Below, piece after piece: positions 34,301 to 48,100 of a stretch of 64,000 nt of DNA. Origin of the DNA: Pterois miles (Eukaryota > Chordata > Actinopteri > Perciformes > Scorpaenidae); assembly GCA_947000775.1 (NCBI GenBank), contig CAMQGK010000559.1:1901001-1965000 (forward strand), written 5' to 3'. A program made the position numbers and the translations under genes. The notes under the pieces are model-generated. The model searched no databases. It worked only from the letters and a program-made list of their open reading frames with translations, and was not told the DNA's origin. Every line of letters starts with the position of its first letter. The first letter of the stretch is position 1.

Positions 34301-35563
34301 GCCTGCCCCTCATCTTTGCTTGAGGGTAGCATCTCACGGCTACATTAGCCAGCGCTAGCACAACACACCCGAATCTCAGGATGAATTGCTGGTGATCGAG
34401 TTGTACTGTGGGTAATGTAGGCTCTAACCCTAACGATTTTGATTCTAAATTGAAAATCGATCAAAATGACCTTTTCATTTTGACCTTCAAAGTCAAAAGC
34501 AGGATCTGCGATTCTTTTTTTCTCTCCAGCCGACGTTTGCACGTCTGAAGAAAACAACAAAATAATTCAAACGCAACTTATCTTACCGGTAGACTGCAGG
34601 TGCACTTTTTTAGACACCGTGGCCACTGCCAGAGTCGGAGATGATGGAGAAATAACAGAACTGAAGTCAGGGCATAAAACCAATGATCTGTTGATCTTTA
34701 TTAATCAGTGCTTGATAATCTAACAATGGCATAGCTGTCAGCGCTGAAAAAAAACTGTTCAAATGACCCTAGTCGGCATCAACGAAGTATAGGCAAGGAG
34801 GAATGCATCGAGTAAAAAAGACTGCTGCATCACTTTTTATACTTTTTTGTAAAACTGTCCATCATGAGTCTGTCGATACAAAACTGTAATGCTAAGTCGC
34901 TGTACTGGGATGACTGTTTTACAAAGAACCTGTAAACTCTCACTGCTTATTAAGGAGCACTTCCACAATGATATTTCTGCAGCAAAACTCTGTGCTTTTC
35001 ATTGTGTGTTGCAGAAGTTTCGCAGACGTGTGCAGGAATCTACAAAAGTCTTGAGGGAGCTGGAGATCTCACTGAGGACAAACCACATTGGGTAATCAAT
35101 ACTTATCTCTCCAGTTTTTCTGGCCAGTTACACGGGTCTGTTTAATGGTGCATGAACCTGAAGGAAACCAGATGATTGCTTTCGCTGGTAAAGAATAGTC
35201 TTTTCTGTGCTCTCTGCTGCTGCAGGGACCCACAGCTCTTTCTGGTGCCCAGATATCCCCCATTGTTCTAACTTGCCAAGCTCTGCAGCTCCACTTCATA
35301 GAGCTGGTCCTCATAATGCCCAGATGGTAGCTATTGTGCTGCCTCGTCCACTCCCCCACAGTGTAGAGCAGGAAGCTTTGTTGTGTGTGCCAGACGGACA
35401 GGAAGCCTGGCTGACCAATGCTGAACCCAATGAAAAGCACACACACAAGGATACTTTAATGTTTACACATTTCTCACATTTTAAAGCAAACAATCATTTT
35501 CTTTTGTTTTCTCATAGACATTCAATACTGTGCAGCTCATGACACACCCACTGTGTGGTGTGT

Positions 35564-35634
<71 letters not shown>

Positions 35635-38169
35635 ATGTTATGTAAAGCCTTTCTTTATCTTCAGTGTTGCAGACATGATCCTTGACTTTTATAATCTGAT
35701 GTCACACAGATACTCTCACATAAAACATGTGCTGCAGTGACTTGCCACTGAATTCCCAAACCAAAAGGAGCCTGTAAAAAGACTTTGATTTTCCGTAGCA
35801 TTTGTTGAGCTCCAAGAAGAATAACTCATATTCTATTAGGCCTCATCAATAAAGGTCTGCTTCAATGCGTTCCCCAGAAAGACTCATGCGGAAAGAAAAG
35901 AGAGAGCTATTTTCAGGAGACTTTTGTGGATGGGATTAAGTGTAACAGATGCTGGTTTATTGCGTGTCTGAATCCTGGGCCCGTTGTGATGTTGTTATTC
36001 CAGAAATTGCCAAGAAAATCTGAAATAGCAACCGGTTGGAGAGAAGTGGAGAGGGAGAGAGGAAGGGTCAGAGGGAGAGAGGGGAGGGAGGGTGGTGGTA
36101 GACAGGAAACTGATGATCAAGCCCGCCTCCTTGTCCACCCCCCTCCTCTCCTTCCAGTCTTCTTACTGCTTTGTTTGCTTTCCTCACTTCTTCTCCTCAC
36201 CTCTCTTCCCTTTCCCTCCCTCCGCTACTTTGAGGCTCTGATTGCTTTCCTGTCTGACTCGCCATTGGCTGACTAGCAGCCTGTCATCATAACCAGCACT
36301 CCGAGACTATTTTAAGAACCTTTTACCCCAATCCCGTTCTCCCCTGGAGTTCCCTGAAGAAGAGGGGAGGAGGTGAATGGGGTCTGTGGCGGCGGCAGAC
36401 TAAATACTGTTGACTGTTTGGGGTTCGACCTGAAGCCCAGCTCCTTTAGACATATGCCCTCCACATTCCTTCTCTCATCGCAGTGGGAATTCCTTTGTTT
36501 GGAGTTGTTTCTCTCTCCAAAAAACTGGAGTTAAATGTGGAGGAAATGTGAAGCCTTGCTCTGGTTTACTTTCCATGACATTCCTGCCAAGTTCCTTCCC
36601 CCCATCAGAGCTGCCTCAGAGCTGCTTTATTATGTAGGTCTTATTTTCGTAGTTATCACTTCTATCAGTTATGATAACATCTTTGCTGAGATATTAGAAC
36701 ATGGTGACATTGCTACAACAACAAGTCAGACAGGGAAGAAACAAGGTGACACAAAGAGGTTGTAAACAAGATGACAGTTTAGCCAGATTACAGGATTTTT
36801 CTGGGTAAAACCAAAAGATATAATGCAACCTAAATGTCTGTATACTTCCCCATAGCTCAGGAATATTGTGTGCATGCAAAACTATGGCAAGATAAATCAG
36901 TTGAGCAACAAGCAGTTTGGGCAACAATTTCCTTATTTTATTTTCAAATAATTTTGGTTAACCTGTTTTTTTATTTTTTTAAAACCTGTATAATTGTATG
37001 TGTGTCTTTTAGCAATGTCACCACTTTGCCCGGATCTTAACAATTAACTTAGTCAGCACAAAGGTTTTCTATTTTTCTTACTTTTCTTCGTACTTCATCA
37101 GGTAGATTTGATAGTAATAATTGACATACTACTGGGTTTACAAACCCAAAGCCATCATGTTTTAACTTTTATAGGTGTCGTAGTCAGAATTTATTCATCA
37201 AAAATAAAGATGTGTTCATAATACAGGGAAGTGGCGTTATTGTCATTATCAATTCAACTTCAGATTATTTTCTTGATTAATTGATTTTGTTTGGTCTCTT
37301 AAACATCAGGTAACTGTAAAAAATGCTTCAGTCACAATATTCGAGCGCACAATGTGACGTCATTAAATGTCTTGTTTTGTCCAAAATCCAAAATTCATTC
37401 AGTTTACTTTAATGACAAACCAAAAAGTGCAGCAAGTCCTCACATTTGAAAACCGAGAACATCAAATGTTTGGCATCTTTGCTTGAAAATGACTTAAACA
37501 ATTAATCCGTTGGTAAAATAGTGATGATTCTTTTGTGACCGTTGCTGCTCTATTGTGAATCTCAGTAAGCATCAGGAAAGACAGGAGATATGTTCTTATG
37601 CATGCATACTTATATTGTCTATTCATACAAATTTGTGTGAACATGCATATCTAAACATATAATGATACACATCTACTCGTCTACATATATATTTATCTAT
37701 ACGTGGGCTGCCATTGCTTCAAATTTCTTGTAATAAAGAACTTATTCTCAGTATTTTAAGTAAATATTTGCCTTTTTATCCATTATTTAAAGAGTCATTA
37801 CACCCAATATTTCTAGTCATTATTAGGGAGAATGTCCGAAACAGAGTTGAGTTGTTATAAACCAGATTGATTCTTTAAGTACCAAAACTCCTTTAAGAGG
37901 GCTTTTATGATTCTTGGAAATTACACCAATCTCCATTTTCTCTCTCTCTCTGTTTTTCTGTGTTAATGGGTAAAATGTGATCCAAAAGGACAAAAGCACA
38001 TATGGGTGTGTTCTTGATTTGGTGCCCTGCTAACCCCTCCGTGTTCCCATGCGTCACAGGTGGGTCAGGGAGTTTCTCAATGATGAGAACAGAGGTCTTG
38101 ACGTCCTGGTGGAGTATCTCTCCTTTGCCCAGTGTGCTGTCATGTGAGTACTTTTATACAAGTACACTT

Positions 38170-38242
<73 letters not shown>

Positions 38243-41200
38243 TGTGATGCACGTACACACATCTCTTGTGATGAGTGTAGCCAAAAAGCTTTCCTAAGGA
38301 ACTGGGTTGGGCAGTGGATTCAGCTGCTGGGTTAACACGTCGTGTCCCGTAGAGCCTGTAATCAACTGCTTGTGCATCTAAAAATGTGCTCTTGCTTTTT
38401 GGATGTGTTTGTATGACTTGTTGCACACTTGGCAAACTGAATGTGTTTCTGGGTAAATGCTACGTGGTGTAGTGCTGAGCTATACCTTTGCCTGAACGGG
38501 GCAGAATCTCTGTGCTGAGCTTTATCATGCAGCTCGATGACGGTTCTTGTGATAACCCCTGGCTCTCTACCAAGCTGCCTCGCTGACCTAACCTCCCCCA
38601 TGCCTCTCATCTACACCCCCCTGTGCCTCTGTGTTGGCTTGTCTGTCTGTCTGTATGTGGCCCAGGTTGGATTTTGAGGGGCTGGAGAATGGGGAAGATG
38701 GCTTCTTGGATAAGGCTAAATCTTGGAGCAGGTCCATAGAGGATCTGCACCATTCCAGCACCCAACCCTTCTGCAACACACTGGTGCGCTCTGCCCGCCA
38801 GTCTGTCCTCCGGTACGTATTGCTAAGCTAGCTTCCCCTGCTGTTACCTACCCCTGTTACTACCTCGCTCTGCTAACCTTGAATGCTGTAAACATGTATT
38901 AGCATGCAAGCCAGTTGTCTTAGTGCTGCTTGGTTTCAGGATGATGCCTGAATGGTTTAGGAGTTATCGGTCTGCTGACCTCTTCGATGACCTCGAGGCT
39001 CTGCACAAACTCAATCGGATGACGAGCCGTATCAGAGATGGATGCTAAAATCTTTGACTTTTTTGCGTTATGTGTCTCTCTTTGTTAATGGTCCACCCTC
39101 ATCTGTCCAGATGTGCATCTGCACTGTCTTCAGATGAGAACCAGCTGTGAGCTGCAGCATATGTTGGACAGTCTTCATCACTTAGCCACACACAGACAGG
39201 AGATGTAGAGACACAAGACATAAGTCTCTGAAAAGAAAAATAGTCCACAAGAAAACTTTTAAGGCTGAAAACATTTAAGTTAAGATTATTGCACTGAATC
39301 TGTATTAGTATAACTTTATGTATTCAGAAATACTGGATCACGAGACACTGTAAAATCCATTTATATACTGCACGAGAAAAGTAATACTATGTGCACATGA
39401 TGACTGGGCAATACGGTTACATAACAGCAGTGTGTGCGCTGTGCATAAACCTCAGTCTGTTGACAGCAGCAACAAAACCAGGCATCTCCCATGATGCATC
39501 TGTAACCTCAAAAGCCTTCTAAGTTTTTTCTGTCAGACCTCGTTCTCTGTAATTTTCTCTCTCTGCCTCTTTCTATGTGACACTTAAAACAAGAGTCATA
39601 TGACTACCAGATAAACTCCAGAAATAAATGAAACAAGCTATGGTTAAACATCAAATTTAAAGTTTGATTACATAATATTAACTTCTGCCATCCGTTGCAG
39701 CAATGGCACAGTTTCCAGCAGCAAAACAATCAAGAACTCGCGCCTCGTGAGCCAAAAAGACGATGTGCACGTGTGCATCATGTGCTTGAGAGCAATCATG
39801 AATTATCAGGTAACAACACCACACACAATCTGACACAGATCTCCGTTATAAATGTGAGAATCATCTGTTTCCTGTGCAGTCAACTGCTCGACATATTCTT
39901 AGGTTTTGCTCACCACATCCTGTTCTCTCTTCTCTCTCTGTCTTCTTCATGCAGTATGGCTTCAATATGGTCATGTCTCACGCACATGCAGTCAATGAAA
40001 TTGCTCTCAGCTTGAACAATAAGAACTCACGGTAAGAACTGAGGCCCCCACGTCTCCATGGATGCAGGGCTGGGTCAAACAATAGGGGAAACCCTGCAGC
40101 CAGTTCATTTGATATACCTCTCGTTCTCCATGGGGCTCAGTTTCTCCTTGAAGTCGGGGATCAGAGGCGTATATACAAGCTGTTAAAGGAATGTTTACTA
40201 TAGGGAGATTAGTGGTAAACCGCTAGGGCTGATCACTTCATAATGAAGGCGAGGACCACTTAAAAAGCTATAATGACCTGCCCTTGCTTCAGACTTCAGT
40301 ATGGATTATAGATTTCAACTCCTATAAGTTGATGTATTTGCGTCAGGGCTGAAACTAACAAATATTTTCATTGTTGATTAATCTGTTAATTATTCTCTTG
40401 ATTAATTGATTACTTGTTTGGTCCATAAAATGTTAGAAAATTGTGAAAAACGTGGATCAGCGTTTCCTAAAACCCAAGATGATATTCAGTTTACTGTCAT
40501 AGATAAGTAAAGAAACCAGAAGATATTCACATTGAAACAGCTGGAATCAGAGATTTGTGACTTTTTTTCATTAAAAAACATCATTTACTAGCAGGCAGCT
40601 AATCAAGTAATCGTTGCAGCTCTCATTTGCATGCATTTTCAGGACATACATTTTAGTAGTATAGATAGAATAAATATTGTGCTTTTCCACCTTTTAATTT
40701 GTGAGTCACTATTTGTAGTTGAACTTTGTCCAGGTTTGTCTTAACGAGTGTCTCCTGTCCTTTCCAGGACAAAAGCGCTGGTCCTTGAGCTGCTGGCTGC
40801 CGTCTGTTTGGTCCGAGGAGGTCACGAGATCATCCTCTCAGCATTTGACAACTTCAAAGAGGTGCCCAAAGCAATGGTTTAATGAAACTTGAACAAGTAT
40901 CAACTGAAGTTGCACTGTTTAAATTTTGTGGTAATATGTGTCTAACCCTATGAGGACTGAATGTGCTAAAAAAACTGACATTAATTAAATTGCCACCATT
41001 GCCCACATCTCTGGTGTGCATGAGAGCATAAAGGGCCAGGGTGGAGGGATGAAAGTGGAGGAGCTCTGGGAGATTTCATGTCTACTGAGGGTGTAAGCGA
41101 AGCTCTACGGTGGCCTGTCTGAGGTCATTAGTCTCATTAAGACACCAGATGTGAGCCAACCTTGAACAATGATAAGGATCAACTCCCTGATGGGAGCCAG

Positions 41201-42087
41201 CGGACCACAAAGGTTTGCTTAGCCTCTCGGTTTCTGCCTACATAGTCATCTAAACACCGGAACAAGACAATTACCTCGCAGTCGAAAAGCCCCAGAGAGA
41301 CGCGAGAGCTAATCAGCCCACTAGTCAAAACTATGTGGTATTTCTGTTGTGGTGTTTTTTTTAAAATGATACATTAATACAAGGTGACAGGTCTTTGAAA
41401 TCTTTCAAGAAGGCCACCTATGGTATTCAACCACAGCTCTACTGTAATCAAGTATTAGGTCCACAGCTACTACTATTTCTAGATAGGACTGTCTGAAATT
41501 GGCATGTACAGTACTGGAAAAAGCACATTTTAGAACTAGTGTTTTTCCCCTTTCCTGTTTCCCCCTTCAGTGTATTTCTGTGCAGGAATTTGACTAAATA
41601 AATCGGTGCCATGACTTTATTTTTCGCTGACTTCCCTTCCCATGAATTATGATAATAAGAAGAGGCTGTTGTTGCAAATAGAGGAAGTGGTCCTCTGTTT
41701 ACATAGAGCTAAGCTCTTTGAAGCTGGAATGTGCTTCTTCATAACAAAATACTGCATTAGGTTATGATTTGTCACATTAATAATACAGTAGATATAGAGC
41801 GGACTCAAGACACAACAAGAACAACACACAAACACAGAGTGTATATAATCTTGTTGACAAGGAGAAATAGATAATAAAATAAGTAATAATTTAAAGGGAA
41901 AAAGGGCAGTGGTGCCTTTACTGTTAAACAACCTCTATTGCTGCATCTTTTACATTTTAGGTGTGTAAGGAGAAGCATCGCTTTGAGAGGCTGATGGATT
42001 ACTTCCGCAGTGAGGAGGGAAACATCGACTACATGGTATCTATGTATCTATCTATCTATCCATCTATCTATCTATCTATCTATCTAC

Positions 42088-42132
<45 letters not shown>

Positions 42133-45100
42133 AAATCTATCTATCTATGATTGAATATATTTGAATCTAAATCTGTCTGTGCCTGTGGTCCAGGTGGCTT
42201 GCATGCAGTTCATCAACATTGTGGTCCACTCAGTTGAGGACATGAACTTCAGAGTCCATCTGCAGTATGAATTCACCAAGCTAGGACTGGATGATTACCT
42301 GGAGGTAAGGTGACGATGCTGTGGCTGTGGAGGCTATTTGTCCAGTGGCTGCAGAGTATCTCTAATGCTGATTTATTCTCCCTCACGTCAGAAATGTAAA
42401 CACACGGAGAGCGACAAGCTGTCGGTGCAGATCCAGGCCTACCTGGATAACGTGTTTGACGTGGGTGGTCTGCTGGAAGATGCGGAGACAAAGAATGCAG
42501 CTCTGGAGAAGGTGGAGGAATTGGAGGAGCACCTGTCTCATGTAAGTGCACCACCCAGTCTGGACCACCAACATGGCTCCCTGGGCCCGTTCATGACATT
42601 GTTGTGGTTCACCAGACATGTACTTAACTTGGCTGTTTCTACATGGTGATTAAAAAAATCTACTCAGTGTTTGCATTTCACAAGTGGTTCAGAATAATTA
42701 CGGGGTGGAGAAAGCTGGAAAATACTGTGCGTGAAACAAGCTTAATATTGTTCTAGTTGTTGGCTCATTCTTTCTGGGCAGTTGCCATGTATCCCACGCT
42801 GCTTTGCAAAGACCGTCTTCTCATAGAAAGGTCGTGGGCAGCCCTGACATCACTCGAGGAATTTCATAACAAACTCTGCTCTCAGGGGTCAGGAATGATG
42901 GGGGAGGATGAGGGTGAAGAATATCTGTGAACTCCTGTGCAACATGTGTAATCTGTTCAAAATCAAAATCAAAACTAAAAGCTGTGTCATGCTTTTGCTG
43001 CGTCATGCTGCTGGGTATATCTTATTTCTTATTGATGATGCACAGTCCATAGGGGCGGGAGTGGAACTGGGAGAGATGCCTGCACTGTGGATCAATTCTT
43101 GAATTCACCTCCTCTCATCTCTCTGTTGTTGTTCTCTCCATCTTCTTTCCCAGGTGACGGAGAAGCTGCTGGAGGTTGAGAATGAAACAATGATGAAAGT
43201 AGCTGATCTGGAGAAGCTGCTCCTTCAGAAAGATAAGGACCTGCATGCAATACGGGTAAGCTGGCACTCGTAATGATGTAATATTGCTTTGCCTGCCTCG
43301 CATCAGAAAGGCTTCACTTCACTGTGTGTTAGCAAAGATCAGTTTCAAATGCATGTAGCTAAATTGCTGTGATAGCAAATTAGGTCAGCAGGAAACAGGA
43401 TGTTTCTTTGGCATGTGGAGTCATTGTGTTGTGCTCTTTATCTCCCCCTGGTGACCATCCAGGAGACGTATGAGTCGACCAACACCCAGGTCACCACCCT
43501 GAGGAGAGTGATCAAGGAGAAGGATGCTGCCTTCCAGAGGCACTTCAACATCGAGAGGCGGCTGCTGGAGCTCGAGCAGCAAGGCACCATCCGTTTGCAC
43601 AAGAAGGCTGATGGAGACATTTCCATTGAACCGCTGATTGTCGGGGGTGGAGGTGGTGTTGGGATTAGTGGCCTTGATATCCCACTGGGTGACATTAGGC
43701 AGCTGTCTTTGGGTTCAACAGCTGGATTGACCGAACCAGGAGGACCAGACACCAGTTTACCACCAGCCAGTGAAGCCCCTCCACCTCCTCCTCCACCTCC
43801 ACCGCCTCCTCCCCCTCTTCCCCCTGTCTCAGGTGACACACCATGACTCACAGTGATTATGCCTGGTGACACATGTATGTGAAAGTTGACTTTATCAGAC
43901 TATAGACCCACAGAGGAGGTCTATTTTCAGTTCCCCTTTGTTCATTCGTGCCAAGCCAGGTGATGGGTCGCTGCAGTGTGTTTCTACCCCAGACAGGAAA
44001 GGGAAATACAAGTTGTTTCCTTTGTGAGTGTTTGCAGGCAGGCAGACTGTAGCACAGGGAGAAACAGAACCAGCTGTTAGAGCAGTTTGCAGCTCTTTTA
44101 TTTATTATTTAACCAGGAAAGTTTCTTCATTAAGATTAAAAATCTCTTTTGCAGGATTGTCGATAACGGCACCACATAGAACAGAAAACACAGACGTTAC
44201 GAAGCATATATATCTATATATATATATATATTTCATATATACAGGCTAATAAAAGATCGCAAAACACAGAAGGCTAAAGTGATTAATAAAATTACTTTTT
44301 AAAAAATGTATACATAAAATTGATCTTTAGTTCAATTGCTCCAGTAAAAAGCATATTGACATTTTCTTGTACTTTAATTACAGGTCACAGTGCACCAGTG
44401 CCACCGCCACCTCCTCTTGCTCCACCTCTGCCAGATGCTTCTCCATCAGTTATCCTCAGTGTGGGTCTGTCAGGTGAGAGCTGATATAACATTACATTAT
44501 TGTTGTGCACTTTTGTACTTTTTTTGTCTATTCCACTGCAGGTAGTTAGAGCAAAAGATAATAGTTACACTTTATATGAAGGTCATATCGATTAATAAGA
44601 TATAACAGTGTATTTATAAGGCTTTATATATTATATGACTCTTTATAAATGTTTATAGTCACACATGACTACTTAAAACATAAAGTATTATAAGTGGTGG
44701 ACATAATGTATTATAAGTTCAGTATTCATAATGCTTTATACCACCAAAGAGACAACAGTGTTTGAAAGAAGAGTCTTTGGTTACTCTGCACATTACAGTA
44801 TAACTACCATCACTTTAGCCAGTTATAAAGACACATAGAGGACTGATCAAACATATCCTAACACATTATAAATTATATGTTTGTGTAATAGACTAATGTA
44901 TCATAAACATCAATGACATGTTATAGCATGACTTTGTGAGCATTAAAGTAAAGTGATAGCACTTAATATGATTATTAGCAATTGTATGATACTATCACAC
45001 ATTTATGAGGACGTATGAGCAGTATTTGCTGGCTGCAAATAAAGTGTAAGACAAAAACACTGACAATAATTATCAAAACCACGTCAGGTCTTTATTTTCC

Positions 45101-48100
45101 TTCATTTTTCTTTATGGTGTCTGTTTTCTGGAGGAATGCTGTTTTCCCAAATGGTTACGTTAACTACAGTATGTGAGGTCCAACTCCTAACACAGCAATG
45201 TCTTTGAGAATAAAGATTATGTTTCTGTTAAACGTATGGTGACCGTACATGTAGATTACATCAGCTGAATGTGAATCTGATGATATAAGAAGTCTTGTCT
45301 CTGGGATTGCCTATTTGGACATTAAGCACGTAGTGCAAGTTCAGTCACGATGGTCCGTATACTGCAGTCAAGTGAGTTGTCGTAACCACACAGGAGAGCA
45401 AGGTTCCTCCCAAAGACAGAGACACCACCACGCAATTACAAATATCTCTACCAACGAAAAAAGTAGAGAAGTTGTGCATTTTGGAAAATACAGACTTGAC
45501 ATGGCTTCAATAATCATTGTGATTTTTTTTGTCTTACATTTTACTTGCAGCCAGCAAATACTGCTCACAAGTCCTTATAGTATCAGACAATTGCTAAACA
45601 CCTTATACAGTGCTGTCACTTTACTTAAAGCTCACAAAGTCATGCTATAGCATGTTATTGATATTCATGAGACATTATTCCTTTTCAGAAACTTACAAGT
45701 TATAGACACATAGAGAGCTGCTCCAGCGTATCCTAACAAATTATAAATTCTAACTGACCTTCATATGAAGTGCTACTGCTAACTTTTAGATATTTTTATT
45801 CAATTATCGACTACAGCTATCAGAATAAAGAAGCCCATCAAGACCAAGTTCCGCCTGCCTGTGTTTAACTGGACGGCCTTGAAGCCCAATCAGATCAACG
45901 GCACCGTCTTCAACGAGATTGATGATGAACGCGTGCTCGAGGTAAATCAAGCTGATAAAACTGCTAAAAAGTCCCTGAAAACTTCAGTATCAGTGAATAT
46001 TCATGACTAAGTCAGCTCCACAGTTAAAGTTTCGAAAAAAAATGTACCTTAAAAATGTCATTTACTAATCATTTACACTCAAAAGCTCAGGTAATGTTGC
46101 TAAATCCTGATTAACTTTAGCAGAAAAGAGTAGAAACCCATCGCTCTTAATAAGAAGCTGATTGAGAAAATGTATGTGAACTGTCACTCATGTGCAGGAG
46201 CTGGATCTGGAAAGGTTTGAGGAGCTGTTTAAGACCAGAGCCCAGGGTCCGGTTGTGGATCTGTCCTGCACAAAGAGCAAAGTCGCCCAGAAGGCGGTAA
46301 ACAAAGTCACCCTTCTGGATGCCAACCGCTCCAAGAACTTAGCCATCACCCTGCGAAAGGCTAACAAGACCACAGAAGAGATCTGCAAAGCAATAGAGAA
46401 GTACACACTTTTCCTGGACTTGAAATAAACCATAGACAAGACACAACAAATTACTAATATATGTTATGCTTACTCAGGTTTGACCTTAAGGCCTTACCCG
46501 TCGACTTTGTGGAGTGCCTGATGCGTTTCCTGCCGACGGAGGCTGAGGTGAAGGTGCTGCGTCAGTACGAGCGTGAGCGGCGTCCGCTGGACCAGCTGGC
46601 AGAGGAAGATCGCTTCATGTTGTTATTCAGCAAGATTGAGAGGCTCACACAGAGAATGAACATCATCACCTTTGTTGGGAACTTTTCTGACAACATCAAC
46701 ATGCTCACGCCACAGCTCAATGCAGTCATCGCTGCGTCTGGCTCGGTGAAATCCGCACCAAAGTTGAAAAGAGTGCTCGAGGTAAGAAGTGTTTATTTGT
46801 CAGGTTTTTTTTTTCTTTTTTGTATATCAGCAGTATTTGTATTGTTTATGCATATTCATTTATTCTTCCGGTTTGCTGGTAGATCATTTTAGCCTTGGGG
46901 AACTACATGAACAGCAGCAAGCGGGGCTGCGTTTATGGCTTCAAATTACAAAGTCTTGACCTGGTGAGTTTTACGTAGTAGACATTTTTCAAGTGCTCAG
47001 TTTATTGCCATACACGTAACCACAAAAATATGCCACACGGTTCATTTGTGCAGTGCTTCTGCTGATATTCCCATTAATTCCTATTGTTACACAGCTACTG
47101 GACACTAAGTCTACAGACAGGAAGATGACGTTGCTCCACTACATAGCTCTCATTTTGAAAGAGAAGTACCCTGAACTGGCCAACTTCTACAATGAACTGC
47201 ACTTTGTGGATAAAGCTGCAGCAGGTGAGTTCAGACTGAAGAAGAAATGTTCATAAAAAATGTAGAAGAAGGTCTGCACACTGTAGCTCCCTTTAGGTGC
47301 AATTTATTGTCACATCTTAGTGACATTTACAGCAGATGCTCTTCTTCAGACTTATTAAATCTGCACAGAGATGCCATCTTAAAAAGTAAATGCTCTGGTC
47401 ACATGATACTGGCAGTGACCCAAATACCCCACACATAATCACGTCATGTTACATGTATATTAAGAAAAACACAACTATACATACAACAGTATATACAAGG
47501 ATACATGTACAAACACTTATCAATCAATAATATAGGTAAGGACCTCACGACTCATAAGAATTACATCAAGCCCATAGCTGCGAATTAAGTAAAGGTGCCT
47601 CTATATAAACAACAGTTAAGTAAATGTTAATAGAAATGTCAGTTATGTGAAGTGAAATAAGAACATTTTTATAATAGTATGCTCATATATTGCAGAATTA
47701 CTGTAAATAAACAGTGGTGGAAAAAGTACTCTTTACTGAAGTGAAAGTAGAAATACCACAGTCTTATGTCGTAAATGCTCAACTACAAGTAAGTTCTGAA
47801 TTCAAATTGTTACTGAATTAAAAGTACACAAGTATATCAGCAAAATGTTAGTATAAGTATCAAAACCAAAAGTATAGTATAGTATTATGCACAGTGTTAT
47901 ATTATTGTAAAACAGGCTATTATATTATTGTGTTTTAGAAAGAAGAAAGATATTCCTTTATTAGTCCCACAGTGGGGAAATTCAGTTTTACACTCTGTTG
48001 TTCACACAGTACAGTTCACACAGTACATATACATGTCAATGGAGAGATGTCAGAGTGATGGGGCTGCTCCTGACAAGCGCCCAGAGCAGTTGGGGGTTTG

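Larger units (their letters stand above)
35092..38059 (+). other. fmnl3: fmnl3 intron 4
   Basis: About 3 kb. Holds a (GT)n run, a purine-rich tract at 36037-36106 with a pyrimidine-rich stretch after it, and one dispersed element near 37230. No exon recognised. Confidence 0.75.

Noticed and set aside
43438..43872. 144-codon minus-strand open frame with poly-Gly
   Set aside because: Complement of the proline-rich FH1 exon of fmnl3; the plus frame fits the formin and the splice sites.
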